From: Acidihalobacter prosperus
GTDB lineage: Bacteria > Pseudomonadota > Gammaproteobacteria > DSM-5130 > Acidihalobacteraceae
Direction of reading: 5' to 3'
NCBI RefSeq assembly: GCF_000754095.2
Contig: NZ_JQSG02000003.1
Coordinates: 1-64,000 of the forward strand
DNA: 64,000 nt
Both the position numbers and the translations under genes were made by a program. The notes beneath the pieces are model-generated. The model was given only the letters and a program-made list of their open reading frames with translations, searched no databases and had not been told where the DNA came from. Of the stretch, positions 22,099 to 30,674 are shown in pieces. Positions within the stretch are counted from its first letter, which is position 1. Each line of letters opens with the position of its first letter.

Positions 22099-23718
22099 TC
22101 AACGCAGCGCGCGCCCGTAACCGGAGGTGATCGGATAACGCCTGTCCTTGCCGAACGCACGGGACGAAATGCGCACACCCGGCGGCGCCTGGCGCCGCTT
22201 GTACTCATTGCGCAATACCAATCCGACCACACGCTCGACCACCTCACGATCGTAGCCGGCCGCCACGATCTCGCCGACCGACCAGTCCCGCTCGACGAAA
22301 TACTCGAGTATGGGATCGAGCACCTCGTAGGGCGGCAGCGAGTCGGAATCCTTCTGCTCCGGCGCCAGCTCGGCGGACGGCGGGCGCGTGAGCACCCGCT
22401 CGGGGATCGCAGCCCGGTCTCGGTTGCACCAGGCGGCGAGGCGATACACCAGCGTCTTGGGTACGTCCTTGAGCGGGGCAAAGCCTCCCGCCATGTCGCC
22501 GTACAAGGTGGCATAACCGACGGCCATTTCGCTCTTGTTGCCAGTAGTCAGCACCATGCGGCCGGTCTTGTTTGAAATGGCCATCAGAATCACGCCACGA
22601 CACCGGGCCTGGAGATTTTCCTCCGTGGTATCCGGCGGGCGACCCGCGAGCAAGGGATCGAGCACGCCGAGAAAGGCCTGGAATGGCCGCTCAATCGGGA
22701 TTTCGAGCGCCTTGACGCCGAGATTCGCGCACTGGATACGTGCGTCCTCGAGACTCATCGATGCCGTATAGCGCGAGGGCATCATGACCGCGAGTACGTC
22801 CTCCGCCCCCAGGGCATCGACAGCGATGGCCAGGGTCAGCGCGGAATCGATGCCGCCGGAAAGTCCGATGACCACGCCGGGGAAACCGTTCTTGCGCACA
22901 TAATCGCGCACGCCCAGCACCAGCGCCCGATAGGCATCGGCCTCGAGTCCTTCCTGCGGTGCCATCACGGCAAGAGCAGCCGCCTCCCCCGGCGACACGG
23001 GATAAAGCCCGGTTTCGAACGAAGGTGCGCGCAGGACCAGTTCGCCCGTCGCGTCGAGCACCAGCGACTGGCCGTCGAACAGCAGCTCATCCTGACCGCC
23101 CACCTGGTTCACGTAGACCAGCGGAACGCCGGTTTCCACCACCCGCTGACGCAAGGTTGCCATGCGCTCGTCGTATTTGCTCGCGTGAAACGGAGAGGCA
23201 TTGATATTGACCAGCAACTGCGCACCCGCGTCGACACTCGATCGCGCCGGCTCGGGAAACCAGATATCCTCGCAAACCGTCAGCCCCACGGCGACGCCGT
23301 CGACCTGTACCACGCACGGCGATGTGCCCTCGACGAAATATCGCTTTTCGTCGAACACGCTGTAATTCGGCAGGCAACGTTTCGCGTAGCGCGCAATTTC
23401 GCGCCCACCGCCCAGCATCACTGCGCCGTTGCGCAAACCGATTTCGTCTCGGTAGGGCACCCCGATCACGACATGGCAGTCGTCGATCAACGGCGCCATG
23501 GCCGCCAGCGCGGTCTCGACCTGCACGTGCAGGGAGGGCCGCAACAACAGATCCTCCGGCGGGTAACCGGTCAAAGCCAGCTCAGGAAACACGATCAGCT
23601 GGGCATCGAGACGCTCGCGCGCCGTACGCACCTGTTCCAGGATCATGCGCGCATTGCCCTCCACGTCCCCGACCAGCGGGTTGCACTGGGCGAGGGCGAT
23701 CCGCAGCGCCGCGCTCAT
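22099..23718 (-). CDS. nadE: NadE, glutamine-dependent NAD+ synthetase
   Basis: This 539-residue two-domain enzyme has an N-terminal nitrilase-type glutaminase. Its catalytic Glu is in [16 protein letters not shown], its Lys in the KRCLPNY region and its Cys in VCEDIW. The C-terminal synthetase domain has the P-loop SGGIDSALT and amidates nicotinic acid adenine dinucleotide to NAD. The ATG at 23718 overlaps the sucD stop by 4 nt. A longer frame upstream reads sucD in another frame and is not coding. Linkage to sucCD and glnB ties NAD supply to TCA-cycle and nitrogen genes, but only by position. Confidence 0.96.
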   Translation of the reverse strand: MSAALRIALAQCNPLVGDVEGNARMILEQVRTARERLDAQLIVFPELALTGYPPEDLLLRPSLHVQVETALAAMAPLIDDCHVVIGVPYRDEIGLRNGAVMLGGGREIARYAKRCLPNYSVFDEKRYFVEGTSPCVVQVDGVAVGLTVCEDIWFPEPARSSVDAGAQLLVNINASPFHASKYDERMATLRQRVVETGVPLVYVNQVGGQDELLFDGQSLVLDATGELVLRAPSFETGLYPVSPGEAAALAVMAPQEGLEADAYRALVLGVRDYVRKNGFPGVVIGLSGGIDSALTLAIAVDALGAEDVLAVMMPSRYTASMSLEDARIQCANLGVKALEIPIERPFQAFLGVLDPLLAGRPPDTTEENLQARCRGVILMAISNKTGRMVLTTGNKSEMAVGYATLYGDMAGGFAPLKDVPKTLVYRLAAWCNRDRAAIPERVLTRPPSAELAPEQKDSDSLPPYEVLDPILEYFVERDWSVGEIVAAGYDREVVERVVGLVLRNEYKRRQAPPGVRISSRAFGKDRRYPITSGYGRALR

Positions 23719-24596
23719 CGGCGGTCGGCTAACAACTCGTGCATTCGCCGCCCCATGGCGTCGGGCGAATGCACGATGGCGACGCCTGCGGCCTCCAGTA
23801 CGGAGAACTTCTGCGCCGCGGTACCCCGCCCGCCGGAGATGATCGCGCCGGCATGCCCCATGCGCTTGCCAGGCGGAGCGGTCACGCCGGCGATGTAGGC
23901 CACTACCGGTTTGTTCATCTGAGCCTGGATATAGGCGGCCGCTTCCTCTTCGGCCTGACCGCCGATCTCCCCGACCAGGATCACGCCCTCGGTCCGGGGA
24001 TCCTCGTTGAACAATTTCAGGCAATCGACGAAATCGAGCCCTTGAATGGGGTCGCCGCCGATGCCGACGCAGGTCGACTGTCCAAGCCCTGCGCGCGTAG
24101 TCTGATGTACCGCCTCGTAGGTCAGCGTTCCGGAGCGGGATACGATGCCGATGCGTCCGGGCATGTGGATGGCGCCCGGCATGATGCCGATCTTGCACCC
24201 GCCCGGCGTGATGACGCCGGGGCAGTTGGGTCCGATCAGGCAGGCATCCGGATAGTCCGCCAGCGTGGCACGCACCCGCAGCATGTCGAGCACCGGGATG
24301 CCCTCGGTGATGCACACGATCACCCGAATCCCCGCATCAGCGGCCTCCAGGATAGCGTCCCCGGCATACGCTGCGGGCACGTAGATCATGCTCGCCTCGG
24401 CGCCGGTCTCGCGCACCGCGTCATGCACGGTATCGAATACGGGCAGCCCAAGATGCGTCTGCCCGCCCTTGCCGGGCGTCACCCCACCCACCAGGCGGGT
24501 GCCATAGGCCAGTGCCTGCTCGGAGTGAAAGGTGCCTTGCTTGCCGGTAAAGCCCTGGCAGATGACGCGCGTCGACTGATCGACCAAGATACTCAT
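23715..24596 (-). CDS. sucD: Succinate-CoA ligase alpha subunit
   Basis: This 293-residue alpha subunit of succinyl-CoA synthetase binds CoA through an N-terminal Rossmann fold ([10 protein letters not shown]). It carries the phosphohistidine that relays phosphate, seen in [11 protein letters not shown]. It works with SucC in the TCA cycle, making ATP or GTP from succinyl-CoA. It overlaps sucC by 4 nt upstream and nadE by 4 nt downstream. Length is typical (about 290). Confidence 0.97.
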   Translation of the reverse strand: MSILVDQSTRVICQGFTGKQGTFHSEQALAYGTRLVGGVTPGKGGQTHLGLPVFDTVHDAVRETGAEASMIYVPAAYAGDAILEAADAGIRVIVCITEGIPVLDMLRVRATLADYPDACLIGPNCPGVITPGGCKIGIMPGAIHMPGRIGIVSRSGTLTYEAVHQTTRAGLGQSTCVGIGGDPIQGLDFVDCLKLFNEDPRTEGVILVGEIGGQAEEEAAAYIQAQMNKPVVAYIAGVTAPPGKRMGHAGAIISGGRGTAAQKFSVLEAAGVAIVHSPDAMGRRMHELLADRR

Positions 24597-25762
24597 GCCT
24601 CGCCTCCCGCGGCCGCGACCGCACGCGCGGCGGCATCGGCAAGATCCTCAGCAGGCAGGATGTTGAGGCCGGAATCGGCCAGGATGGCGCGCCCCTTGTC
24701 GGCATTCGTACCCTCGAGGCGCACCACGACAGGCACGCTCACGGCCACCTCGCGCACGGCCTGCACGATGCCTTCGGCGATCAGGTCGCAGCGCACGATG
24801 CCACCGAAGATATTCACCAGCACCGCACGTATGTGCTCGCCGGACAGAATCAGCTTGAAGGCCTCGGCCACCCGTTCCGCGGTCGCCGCACCGCCGACGT
24901 CGAGGAAATTCGCCGGCCGTCCGCCGCTCAGCTTGATGAGGTCCATGGTGGCCATCGCCAAGCCCGCGCCGTTCACCATGCAGCCGATGTCTCCGTCGAG
25001 CCTGATGTAGTTGAGTCCGTGCCCGCGCGCGAAGGCCTCGGCGGGGTCCGTCTGGGTTTCGTCTTCCCGTTCGGCCAGCCGCTGCTGACGGTACAGCGCG
25101 TTGTCGTCGAGATTGATCTTGGCATCGAGCGCGATCAGATCGCCGCCACCGGTGACCACCAGCGGATTGATCTCGATCAGCGCCGCATCGATATCCGTGA
25201 ACAATCGGTAAAGGCGTGACAGCAGCACGCTAAATTGCGCGACCTGCGGCGCGTCAAGCCCCAAGGCAAAACCGAGTTGCCGCCCCTGCCACGCCTGCAG
25301 ACCGGCCACCGGATGCGCATGCGCGGTCAGGATCAGATCGGGCGTCTCGGCAGCCACGCTCTCGATATCTATGCCGCCGGCGCTCGAAGCCACCACGGCC
25401 ACGCGCCGATGACCGCGATCCACCAGCAGGCTGAGATAGAGTTCACGCTGTATGTCGGTCAACGATTCGATCAGCACCGAGGCGACCGGCAATCCCTCTG
25501 GCCCCGTCTGCCCGGTGACGAGCCGCGAGCCCAGGAGGCTCTCTACGGTCTCGCGCAGGGCCTTGCCGCCCACCGCGCGCCTGACACCGCCCGCCTTGCC
25601 CCGGCCGCCGGCATGCACCTGGGCCTTGGCCACCCAGGCGCCGCCGCCCAGCGTCTCGATCGCCTCGGCGACGGCCTCGCCACTTTCGACCCTTACGCCC
25701 CGGGGCACGGGGATACCGTAGTGGGAGAAAACCTCCTTGGCCTGATATTCGTGCAGGTGCAT
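24593..25762 (-). CDS. sucC: Succinate-CoA ligase beta subunit
   Basis: This 389-residue beta subunit has an N-terminal ATP-grasp domain ([35 protein letters not shown]) and a C-terminal flavodoxin-like ligase domain ([17 protein letters not shown]). It binds nucleotide and succinate. Overlap with sucD by 4 nt indicates coupled translation. The 154-bp gap to the divergent PP0621 gene should hold its promoter. No sucA/sucB genes are near, so sucCD is not part of an oxoglutarate-dehydrogenase operon here. Confidence 0.97.
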   Translation of the reverse strand: MHLHEYQAKEVFSHYGIPVPRGVRVESGEAVAEAIETLGGGAWVAKAQVHAGGRGKAGGVRRAVGGKALRETVESLLGSRLVTGQTGPEGLPVASVLIESLTDIQRELYLSLLVDRGHRRVAVVASSAGGIDIESVAAETPDLILTAHAHPVAGLQAWQGRQLGFALGLDAPQVAQFSVLLSRLYRLFTDIDAALIEINPLVVTGGGDLIALDAKINLDDNALYRQQRLAEREDETQTDPAEAFARGHGLNYIRLDGDIGCMVNGAGLAMATMDLIKLSGGRPANFLDVGGAATAERVAEAFKLILSGEHIRAVLVNIFGGIVRCDLIAEGIVQAVREVAVSVPVVVRLEGTNADKGRAILADSGLNILPAEDLADAAARAVAAAGGEA

Positions 25763-25916
25763 GGGCGAGTGCTTTATCCTTAAGGTCGTTTATGCTGACC
25801 GCTACCGCGACCGGGCGGCGCCGTACTCGGCGCGGACATGCGGCCGATCACAACCGCACTTTATTGTGCGGGAAAAATCCTGGGGAGCAAAGCCACCCCG
25901 CTCGACCGAGGGCACC

Positions 25917-26147
25917 ATGTCACGATTGCTGTTCCTGCTTGCACTGGCCGTCGTCGGCTATTATCTCTACCGCCGCCTCATCGCCAGACCGTCCGGCGAC
26001 ACGCAGCAGCCACCGGTGCGGGAACTTGACATGGTGCGCTGCGATCACTGCGGCATCCACCTGCCCGCGGCCGAGTCGCTGACGCATCGGGGCCGACGCT
26101 ACTGTTCGCGCGAGCACATGGAAACCGACGACGCCGGAAAACACTGA
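25917..26147 (+). CDS. PP0621-family small membrane protein
   Basis: This 76-residue protein has one N-terminal membrane segment (about 3-20, LLFLLALAVVGYYLYRRL) and a C-terminal zinc-ribbon-like part with CDHC and a later Cys in RYCSREH. It matches the PP0621-type protein that commonly precedes pilS in gammaproteobacteria. It is 3 nt upstream of pilS. Its role is unknown. A longer frame upstream lacks homology and was not used. Confidence 0.85.
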   Translation: MSRLLFLLALAVVGYYLYRRLIARPSGDTQQPPVRELDMVRCDHCGIHLPAAESLTHRGRRYCSREHMETDDAGKH

Positions 26148-26150
26148 ATC

Positions 26151-27764
26151 ATGCCCGGAACCGATCGCGCCGGCGGGGAACGCCAGAGCTGGCAACCGCT
26201 GCGCCTGTTCAACGTCTACCGGTTGTTCGTCGCCGCCTTGTTCCTGGCGTTGTGGCGTTTCGGCCTGGCGCCGCAGTCCCTCGGCCATCTCTCGCCCGGC
26301 CTGTTCTTCCTGACCCTGATCTCCTACCTCGGGCTCGGCCTGCTGGCCATGGCCATGATGCGCCTGCGCTGGCCTGCGTTTCATATCCAGGCCAACCTGC
26401 TGGCAGCCGGCGACGTGCTTGCGGTCATCCTGCTCGCCCACAGTAGCGGCGGCGTCACCAGCGGCGTCGAAGTCCTCCTGATACCCGCCATCGGCGCCGC
26501 CGGGCTGCTGCTCTCGGAGATCAGCGCCCTGTTCGCCGCCGCCAGCGCTTCGTTGCTGCTGCTGCTCGACCAGATCTACCTGCATCTGAGCGGCCTGCAG
26601 GCGGAAACCGCCTACACCCAGAGCGGACTGCTCGGGCTCGCCCTGTTCGTGACCGCAGTGGTCAGCGCCGCCCTTGCGCACCGTGCACGCGCCAACGAGG
26701 CGCTGGCGGTACGGCGCGGACTCGACCTGGCCAATCTGGCCGAACTCAACGAACATATCGTCGAGCATTTCAATACCGGCCTGATCGTGGCCGAACCGCA
26801 CGGCGAGATACGCCTGATCAACGACGCCGCATGGCAGTTGATGGGACATGCCAGCGGCGCCCATCTCGATGCCCTGCCGCGCCTGTCGCCCGCACTGAAC
26901 ACGCTCTATCAGCAATGGCAGGCGGCACCGGACGGGCTGCACCGCACGCTGGCCCTGCCGGGACAGGGCCTGGAACTACGCATCCGCTTCATCCCCCTCG
27001 GTCTCGACCGTCAGGCCACGCTGATCACGCTCGAGGATCAAGCCGAACTCGCCGCGCAGGTCCAATCTGCCAAGCTCGCCTCGCTCGGACGCCTCGCCGC
27101 CAGCATCGCACACGAGATTCGCAACCCGCTCTCGGCAATCAGTCACGCCGCGCAGCTGCTACATGAATCACCCTCGCTCGGCGCTCAAGACGTCCGCCTC
27201 GTTGAGATCATCCGGACCCAAAGCACGCGCATGGACGCCATCGTCGACGATGTGTTGCGCCTCTCGCGCAAGGATCCGCCGCGCACCCGCCCGCTCGATC
27301 TCAAGGTCTGGCTGCAAACCCAGGCCAGCGAAGTACGCGCGCGACTCGGCGAAGCCGGGGCGGAAATCCGCCTCCATCTTGACGATACCAGCCTCATCGC
27401 CGTCTGTGACGAAGGCCATCTGGCGCAGATATTCTGGAGCCTGTGCGAGAACGCGAATCGCTATGGACGCCGACAGGCGGACGGACGCCTGTCACTGACC
27501 TTCGCGGCCCATCGCCCGCCGGGAGCTCAGCAGATTCGCCTCGACGTGATCGATCAGGGACCGGGCGTGCCGCCCGAGGTGGTTTCCCACCTCTTCGAAC
27601 CATTCTTCACGACCTCGACTTCCGGCACGGGACTCGGCCTTTATATCGCCAGCGAACTGTGTACGCTCAACAGTGGCCACCTCGAGTACATCCCCGTCCC
27701 CGGCGGCGGCAGCTGTTTTCGATGCTTCCTGCCCGTTCTGCGGCGGGCAAGTACGGGGGCTTGA
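26151..27764 (+). CDS. pilS: PilS, type IV pilus sensor kinase
   Basis: This is a 537-residue membrane histidine kinase. Roughly six N-terminal membrane segments (about 20-175) are followed by a PAS-like linker (about 200-295). The dimerisation domain has H321 in IAHEIRNPLSAI. The ATPase domain has ENANRYGRR (N-box), DQGPGVPP and TSGTGLGLYI. In Pseudomonas PilS senses pilin level in the inner membrane and controls PilR. The position after the PP0621 gene and before pilR supports PilS over other NtrB-like kinases. Confidence 0.93.
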   Translation: MPGTDRAGGERQSWQPLRLFNVYRLFVAALFLALWRFGLAPQSLGHLSPGLFFLTLISYLGLGLLAMAMMRLRWPAFHIQANLLAAGDVLAVILLAHSSGGVTSGVEVLLIPAIGAAGLLLSEISALFAAASASLLLLLDQIYLHLSGLQAETAYTQSGLLGLALFVTAVVSAALAHRARANEALAVRRGLDLANLAELNEHIVEHFNTGLIVAEPHGEIRLINDAAWQLMGHASGAHLDALPRLSPALNTLYQQWQAAPDGLHRTLALPGQGLELRIRFIPLGLDRQATLITLEDQAELAAQVQSAKLASLGRLAASIAHEIRNPLSAISHAAQLLHESPSLGAQDVRLVEIIRTQSTRMDAIVDDVLRLSRKDPPRTRPLDLKVWLQTQASEVRARLGEAGAEIRLHLDDTSLIAVCDEGHLAQIFWSLCENANRYGRRQADGRLSLTFAAHRPPGAQQIRLDVIDQGPGVPPEVVSHLFEPFFTTSTSGTGLGLYIASELCTLNSGHLEYIPVPGGGSCFRCFLPVLRRASTGA

Positions 27765-27868
27765 CCATCGCGGCATGCCGGGGGCAGGGTGCGCCACTTC
27801 GCCCTGACACGCTATATTGATGCCATGATCGAAGGCCCGAGACACAACCCGCACGCGCTTTGCCGGAC

Positions 27869-29227
27869 ATGAGCATCCGACACGTACTGATCGTCGACGA
27901 CGAGCCCGACATCCGTGAACTGCTCGAAATCACGCTGGGGCGCATGGGCCTGGAGACTCGTTCCGCAGGCGACCTGAAGGAAGCCACCACACGCTTGCGC
28001 GAGGGCAGCTTCGACCTTTGCCTGACCGATCTCAGGCTGCCCGACGGGTCCGGCATCCAGCTTGTCGATTTCATCCAGAGGCAGCATCCGGACTTGCCCG
28101 TCGCCGTGATCAGCGCCCACGGCACCATGGAAACCGCCATTGCCGCGCTCAAGGCAGGCGCCTTCGACTTCGTCGCCAAACCGCTCGACCTCGAGCGTTT
28201 GCGCGCCCTGGTCGGCAGCGCGCTCAGACTGAGCCAAGATGGCGCGCCGGCCCAGCCCGAGCGCAGACGGCAACCCCTGCTCGGCGATTCGCCGGCGATG
28301 CAGAACATCCGTGAAACGGTAGCCAAGCTCGCCCGCAGCCAGGCCCCGGTCTACATCCACGGCGAATCGGGCACCGGCAAGGAACTCATCGCACGGCAAA
28401 TCCACGACCTCGGTCCGCGACGCACCGCCCCGTTCGTACCCGTCAATTGCGGCGCCATCCCACCGGAACTGATGGAAAGCGAGTTCTTCGGCCATCTCAA
28501 GGGCAGCTTTACCGGCGCATCGGCGGACAGACCCGGTCTGTTTCAGGCCGCCGATGGCGGCACCCTGTTTCTCGACGAGGTTGCCGACCTGCCGCTCGCC
28601 ATGCAGGTCAAACTGTTGCGCGCCATCCAGGAACGCAAGATTCGCCCGGTCGGCGCCAGCCAGGAAATTCCGGTCGATGTACGCATCCTCAGCGCCACCC
28701 ATAAGAATCTCGCGGCGGAGGTTGCCGGCAACCGCTTTCGTCAGGACCTGTACTTTCGCCTCAATGTGATCGAATTGCAGGCCCCGCCGCTACGCGACCG
28801 GGTTGATGACATCCCCCTGCTCGCCGCACACCTGCTTGAACGCATCGCGGCACGGTGGGGCCAAACGCCGCTGGCACTTGCCGACGACGCCCTGCAAGCC
28901 CTGCAGCGCCACACCTTTCCGGGCAACGTGCGCGAACTTGAAAATATCCTTGAACGCGCGGCCACGTTGTGCGAAGGCCGCACCCTGCACACCACCGATC
29001 TGCATCTGCCCGCCGCCACCGTCGCGGGCATCCCGCTTGCGGGCGACGACCTCACCACGGCCGCGACGGGCGACAGCGCACTTGACGTCCACCTGGCCAA
29101 TCAGCAGCGCGAAGCCATTCGCCGCGCGCTCGAACAAACCCGTTGGAACAAGACGCAGGCCGCGGAACTGCTCGGCATCAGTTTCCGGCAGTTACGCTAC
29201 CGCCTCAAAAAGCTGGGCATCGAGTGA
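27869..29227 (+). CDS. pilR: PilR, sigma-54-dependent pilin regulator
   Basis: This 452-residue NtrC-family regulator has a receiver domain with D54 (in CLTDLRLPDG). The AAA+ domain has Walker A GESGTGKE, the sigma-54 loop in the PilR-type form GSFTGA, and FLDEVADLP. A Fis-type helix-turn-helix lies at the C-terminus (WNKTQAAELLGISFRQLRYR). It activates pilin transcription through RpoN. I chose the ATG at 27869; a TTG three codons earlier is possible. Unusually, about 100 bp separate it from pilS. Two sigma-54-type promoters lie downstream, one for each pilin. Confidence 0.94.
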   Translation: MSIRHVLIVDDEPDIRELLEITLGRMGLETRSAGDLKEATTRLREGSFDLCLTDLRLPDGSGIQLVDFIQRQHPDLPVAVISAHGTMETAIAALKAGAFDFVAKPLDLERLRALVGSALRLSQDGAPAQPERRRQPLLGDSPAMQNIRETVAKLARSQAPVYIHGESGTGKELIARQIHDLGPRRTAPFVPVNCGAIPPELMESEFFGHLKGSFTGASADRPGLFQAADGGTLFLDEVADLPLAMQVKLLRAIQERKIRPVGASQEIPVDVRILSATHKNLAAEVAGNRFRQDLYFRLNVIELQAPPLRDRVDDIPLLAAHLLERIAARWGQTPLALADDALQALQRHTFPGNVRELENILERAATLCEGRTLHTTDLHLPAATVAGIPLAGDDLTTAATGDSALDVHLANQQREAIRRALEQTRWNKTQAAELLGISFRQLRYRLKKLGIE

Positions 29228-29270
29228 CAATTTTTGTCACTTATTGACACATGCCGTCATTTACTGACGC
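29224..29270 (+). promoter_or_regulatory. Cluster of TGTC/GACA repeats, probable PilR binding region
   Basis: GTGACAA and TTGTCAC (29224-29240) form a perfect palindrome around 3 nt that begins at the pilR stop codon. It is followed by TTGACAC (29244-29250) and further GTCA/TGAC copies up to about 29269. The known PilR site is a set of TGTC-type repeats upstream of a -24/-12 promoter. Here the cluster lies about 55-100 bp upstream of such a promoter. The assignment is inference from motif and spacing; the palindrome may also act as a transcription end for pilR. Confidence 0.6.
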
Positions 29271-29322
29271 CAGCACCCGACCCAGGGCTGCCAGACGCCG
29301 CACGCAAACGCATCCATGAAAG

Positions 29323-29338
29323 TGGCACGATAACTGTA
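29323..29338 (+). promoter_or_regulatory. Sigma-54-type promoter of the first pilin gene
   Basis: TGGCACG at 29323-29329 followed by CTGTA at 29334-29338 keeps the GG (-24) to G (-12) spacing of the RpoN consensus (TGGCACG-N4-TTGCA), with mismatches at the -12 element. It lies 75 bp before the pilin ATG. The start of transcription would be near 29348. Confidence 0.7.
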
Positions 29339-29413
29339 TACCCTCGAATAGGGCGCCGAATTGGCCCAACCTCGCGGACCCCGCAGAACACGCAAGCATC
29401 TGGAGATTTCACA

Positions 29414-29896
29414 ATGAAGAAGGTTCAACAGGGTTTCACCCTCATCGAATTGATGATCGTGGTGGCCATCATCGGTATCCTGGCCGCCATCGCCATCCCG
29501 GCCTATCAGGATTACACCATTCGCGCCAAGGTCACCGACGGCCTTAATCTCGCGGCGGCAGCCAAAACGGCGGTTGCGACGACGTATGCGGCCAACGGTA
29601 CCTTCTCATCCGGCAGCAATGCCAGTTACGGACTCGCCACGTCGACCTCCATCAACAGCCAGTACACGCAAGGCGTGTCTGTGGGGGCCAACGGCGTGAT
29701 CACGATCACCTACAACAACCTTGGTGGCACGGCCGTTTCCGGCAGCACCCTGGTATTGGCGCCGAATATCGCCAATTCCGGCAGCATCCAGTGGTACTGC
29801 ATGGCAGCCGGCGCATCGGCGCCTACAGGTGCCACGCCCACTCCCCCGGGAGCCGGCACCTTGCCCGCCAAGTATGCCCCGGCCAACTGCCGCTAA
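29414..29896 (+). CDS. pilA: Type IV major pilin PilA (copy 1)
   Basis: This 160-residue type IVa pilin precursor has a short 7-residue leader, MKKVQQG. PilD would cut it before [16 protein letters not shown], leaving N-methyl-Phe with Glu5 conserved. The hydrophobic helix is followed by [10 protein letters not shown] and a globular part. A C-terminal cysteine pair (in WYCMAAG and the final PANC) would form the disulfide loop. It has its own sigma-54-type promoter and a strong terminator, so it is a separate unit from the second pilin. Expected to be the major pilus subunit. Confidence 0.95.
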   Translation: MKKVQQGFTLIELMIVVAIIGILAAIAIPAYQDYTIRAKVTDGLNLAAAAKTAVATTYAANGTFSSGSNASYGLATSTSINSQYTQGVSVGANGVITITYNNLGGTAVSGSTLVLAPNIANSGSIQWYCMAAGASAPTGATPTPPGAGTLPAKYAPANCR

Positions 29897-29984
29897 ACAG
29901 ACAACAACAAGCGACCTGAAGAGCTTCGAACAATTCCAACCTAAGATAAGCAAAACTACCCAGGATCTTCAGGCCTGAGCTGGC

Positions 29985-30012
29985 GCCCCGCCTTCGAGCG
30001 GGGCATTTTTTT
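29985..30012 (+). terminator. Intrinsic terminator after the first pilin gene
   Basis: A 7-bp GC-rich stem (29985-29991 with 29998-30004) and 6-nt loop are followed by A and seven T residues. It ends the first pilin unit before the second sigma-54 promoter. Confidence 0.9.
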
Positions 30013-30052
30013 GCCTAAAAATCATAGGCATAACACACCAAAACAAGCAAAA

Positions 30053-30068
30053 TGGCGCGGGTTTTGCT
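30053..30068 (+). promoter_or_regulatory. Sigma-54-type promoter of the second pilin gene
   Basis: TGGCGCGGGTTTTGCT matches the RpoN -24/-12 consensus (TGGCAC-N5-TTGCW) with one substitution in the -24 box and a perfect -12 box. It lies 51 bp before the second pilin ATG and directly after the first pilin's terminator. No clear TGTC cluster is visible just upstream, so PilR may act from the sites before the first pilin or from weaker sites. Confidence 0.8.
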
Positions 30069-30119
30069 TGAATTGGGTTGTCCACGACATTCCATAACAA
30101 TTCCAACACGGCGACCTTT

Positions 30120-30596
30120 ATGAACATCACCCACCATGCGCAGCGCGGCTTCACGCTCATCGAACTGATGATCGTGGTGGCCATCATCGGCATCCTGGCC
30201 GCCATTGCCATCCCGGCCTACCAGGATTACAGCATCCGCGCCAAGATCACCGAGGGCCTGACTTTGGCCAACACCGCCAAATCCGCCGTGTGGGACACCT
30301 ACGGCTACCTCGGCACCTTCCCCGCAGCCGGCGGCAATGCGAGCTACGGGCTGCCCGCGACCATATCGGGCACCAACACCAGCAACGTCACGATCGGCAG
30401 CCAGGGCCTGATCATCATCACCTACAAGAACAACCTCGGCGGCACGGCCAACGGCAGGACGCTCCTGCTGCAGCCCTACGCACACGACGGCGTGATCGAA
30501 TGGACCTGCTACGCGGCCAACAAACCCGCGCAGACGCCCCTGAGCAGCAACACCGCCACACTGCCCGGCAAGTACGCCCCTGCGGTCTGCCGCTAG
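30120..30596 (+). CDS. Type IV pilin (copy 2)
   Basis: This 158-residue pilin has a 10-residue leader, [10 protein letters not shown], then [16 protein letters not shown] and [10 protein letters not shown]. The first half is close to copy 1 while the globular part differs ([20 protein letters not shown]). The C-terminal disulfide cysteines are kept (WTCYAAN, final YAPAVC). A weak ribosome binding site precedes the ATG; a TTG at 30078 in frame is possible but would give a 24-residue leader. With its own sigma-54 promoter it could be an alternative or minor pilin. A strong hairpin follows it. Confidence 0.92.
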   Translation: MNITHHAQRGFTLIELMIVVAIIGILAAIAIPAYQDYSIRAKITEGLTLANTAKSAVWDTYGYLGTFPAAGGNASYGLPATISGTNTSNVTIGSQGLIIITYKNNLGGTANGRTLLLQPYAHDGVIEWTCYAANKPAQTPLSSNTATLPGKYAPAVCR

Positions 30597-30611
30597 CCCC
30601 CTCTCTACCGC

Positions 30612-30638
30612 CCGGACTCGCGGCGGCCGCGAGTCCGG
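30612..30638 (+). repeat. Strong hairpin after the second pilin gene
   Basis: A perfect 12-bp inverted repeat (30612-30623 with 30627-30638) has a 3-nt loop and no following T-run. It lies between the second pilin and the glycosyltransferase-like gene. Without a T-run it would be a poor terminator, and may instead protect the abundant pilin mRNA 3' end or reduce read-through into the glycan genes. Confidence 0.8.
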
Positions 30639-30674
30639 TACAATCCACGATGCCTCTCCACCCTGAGGACACGC

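Noticed and set aside
23719-24315. N-terminal extension of nadE across sucD
   Set aside because: It reads sucD in another frame as arginine-rich sequence; the nitrilase start [11 protein letters not shown] at 23718 is the true beginning.
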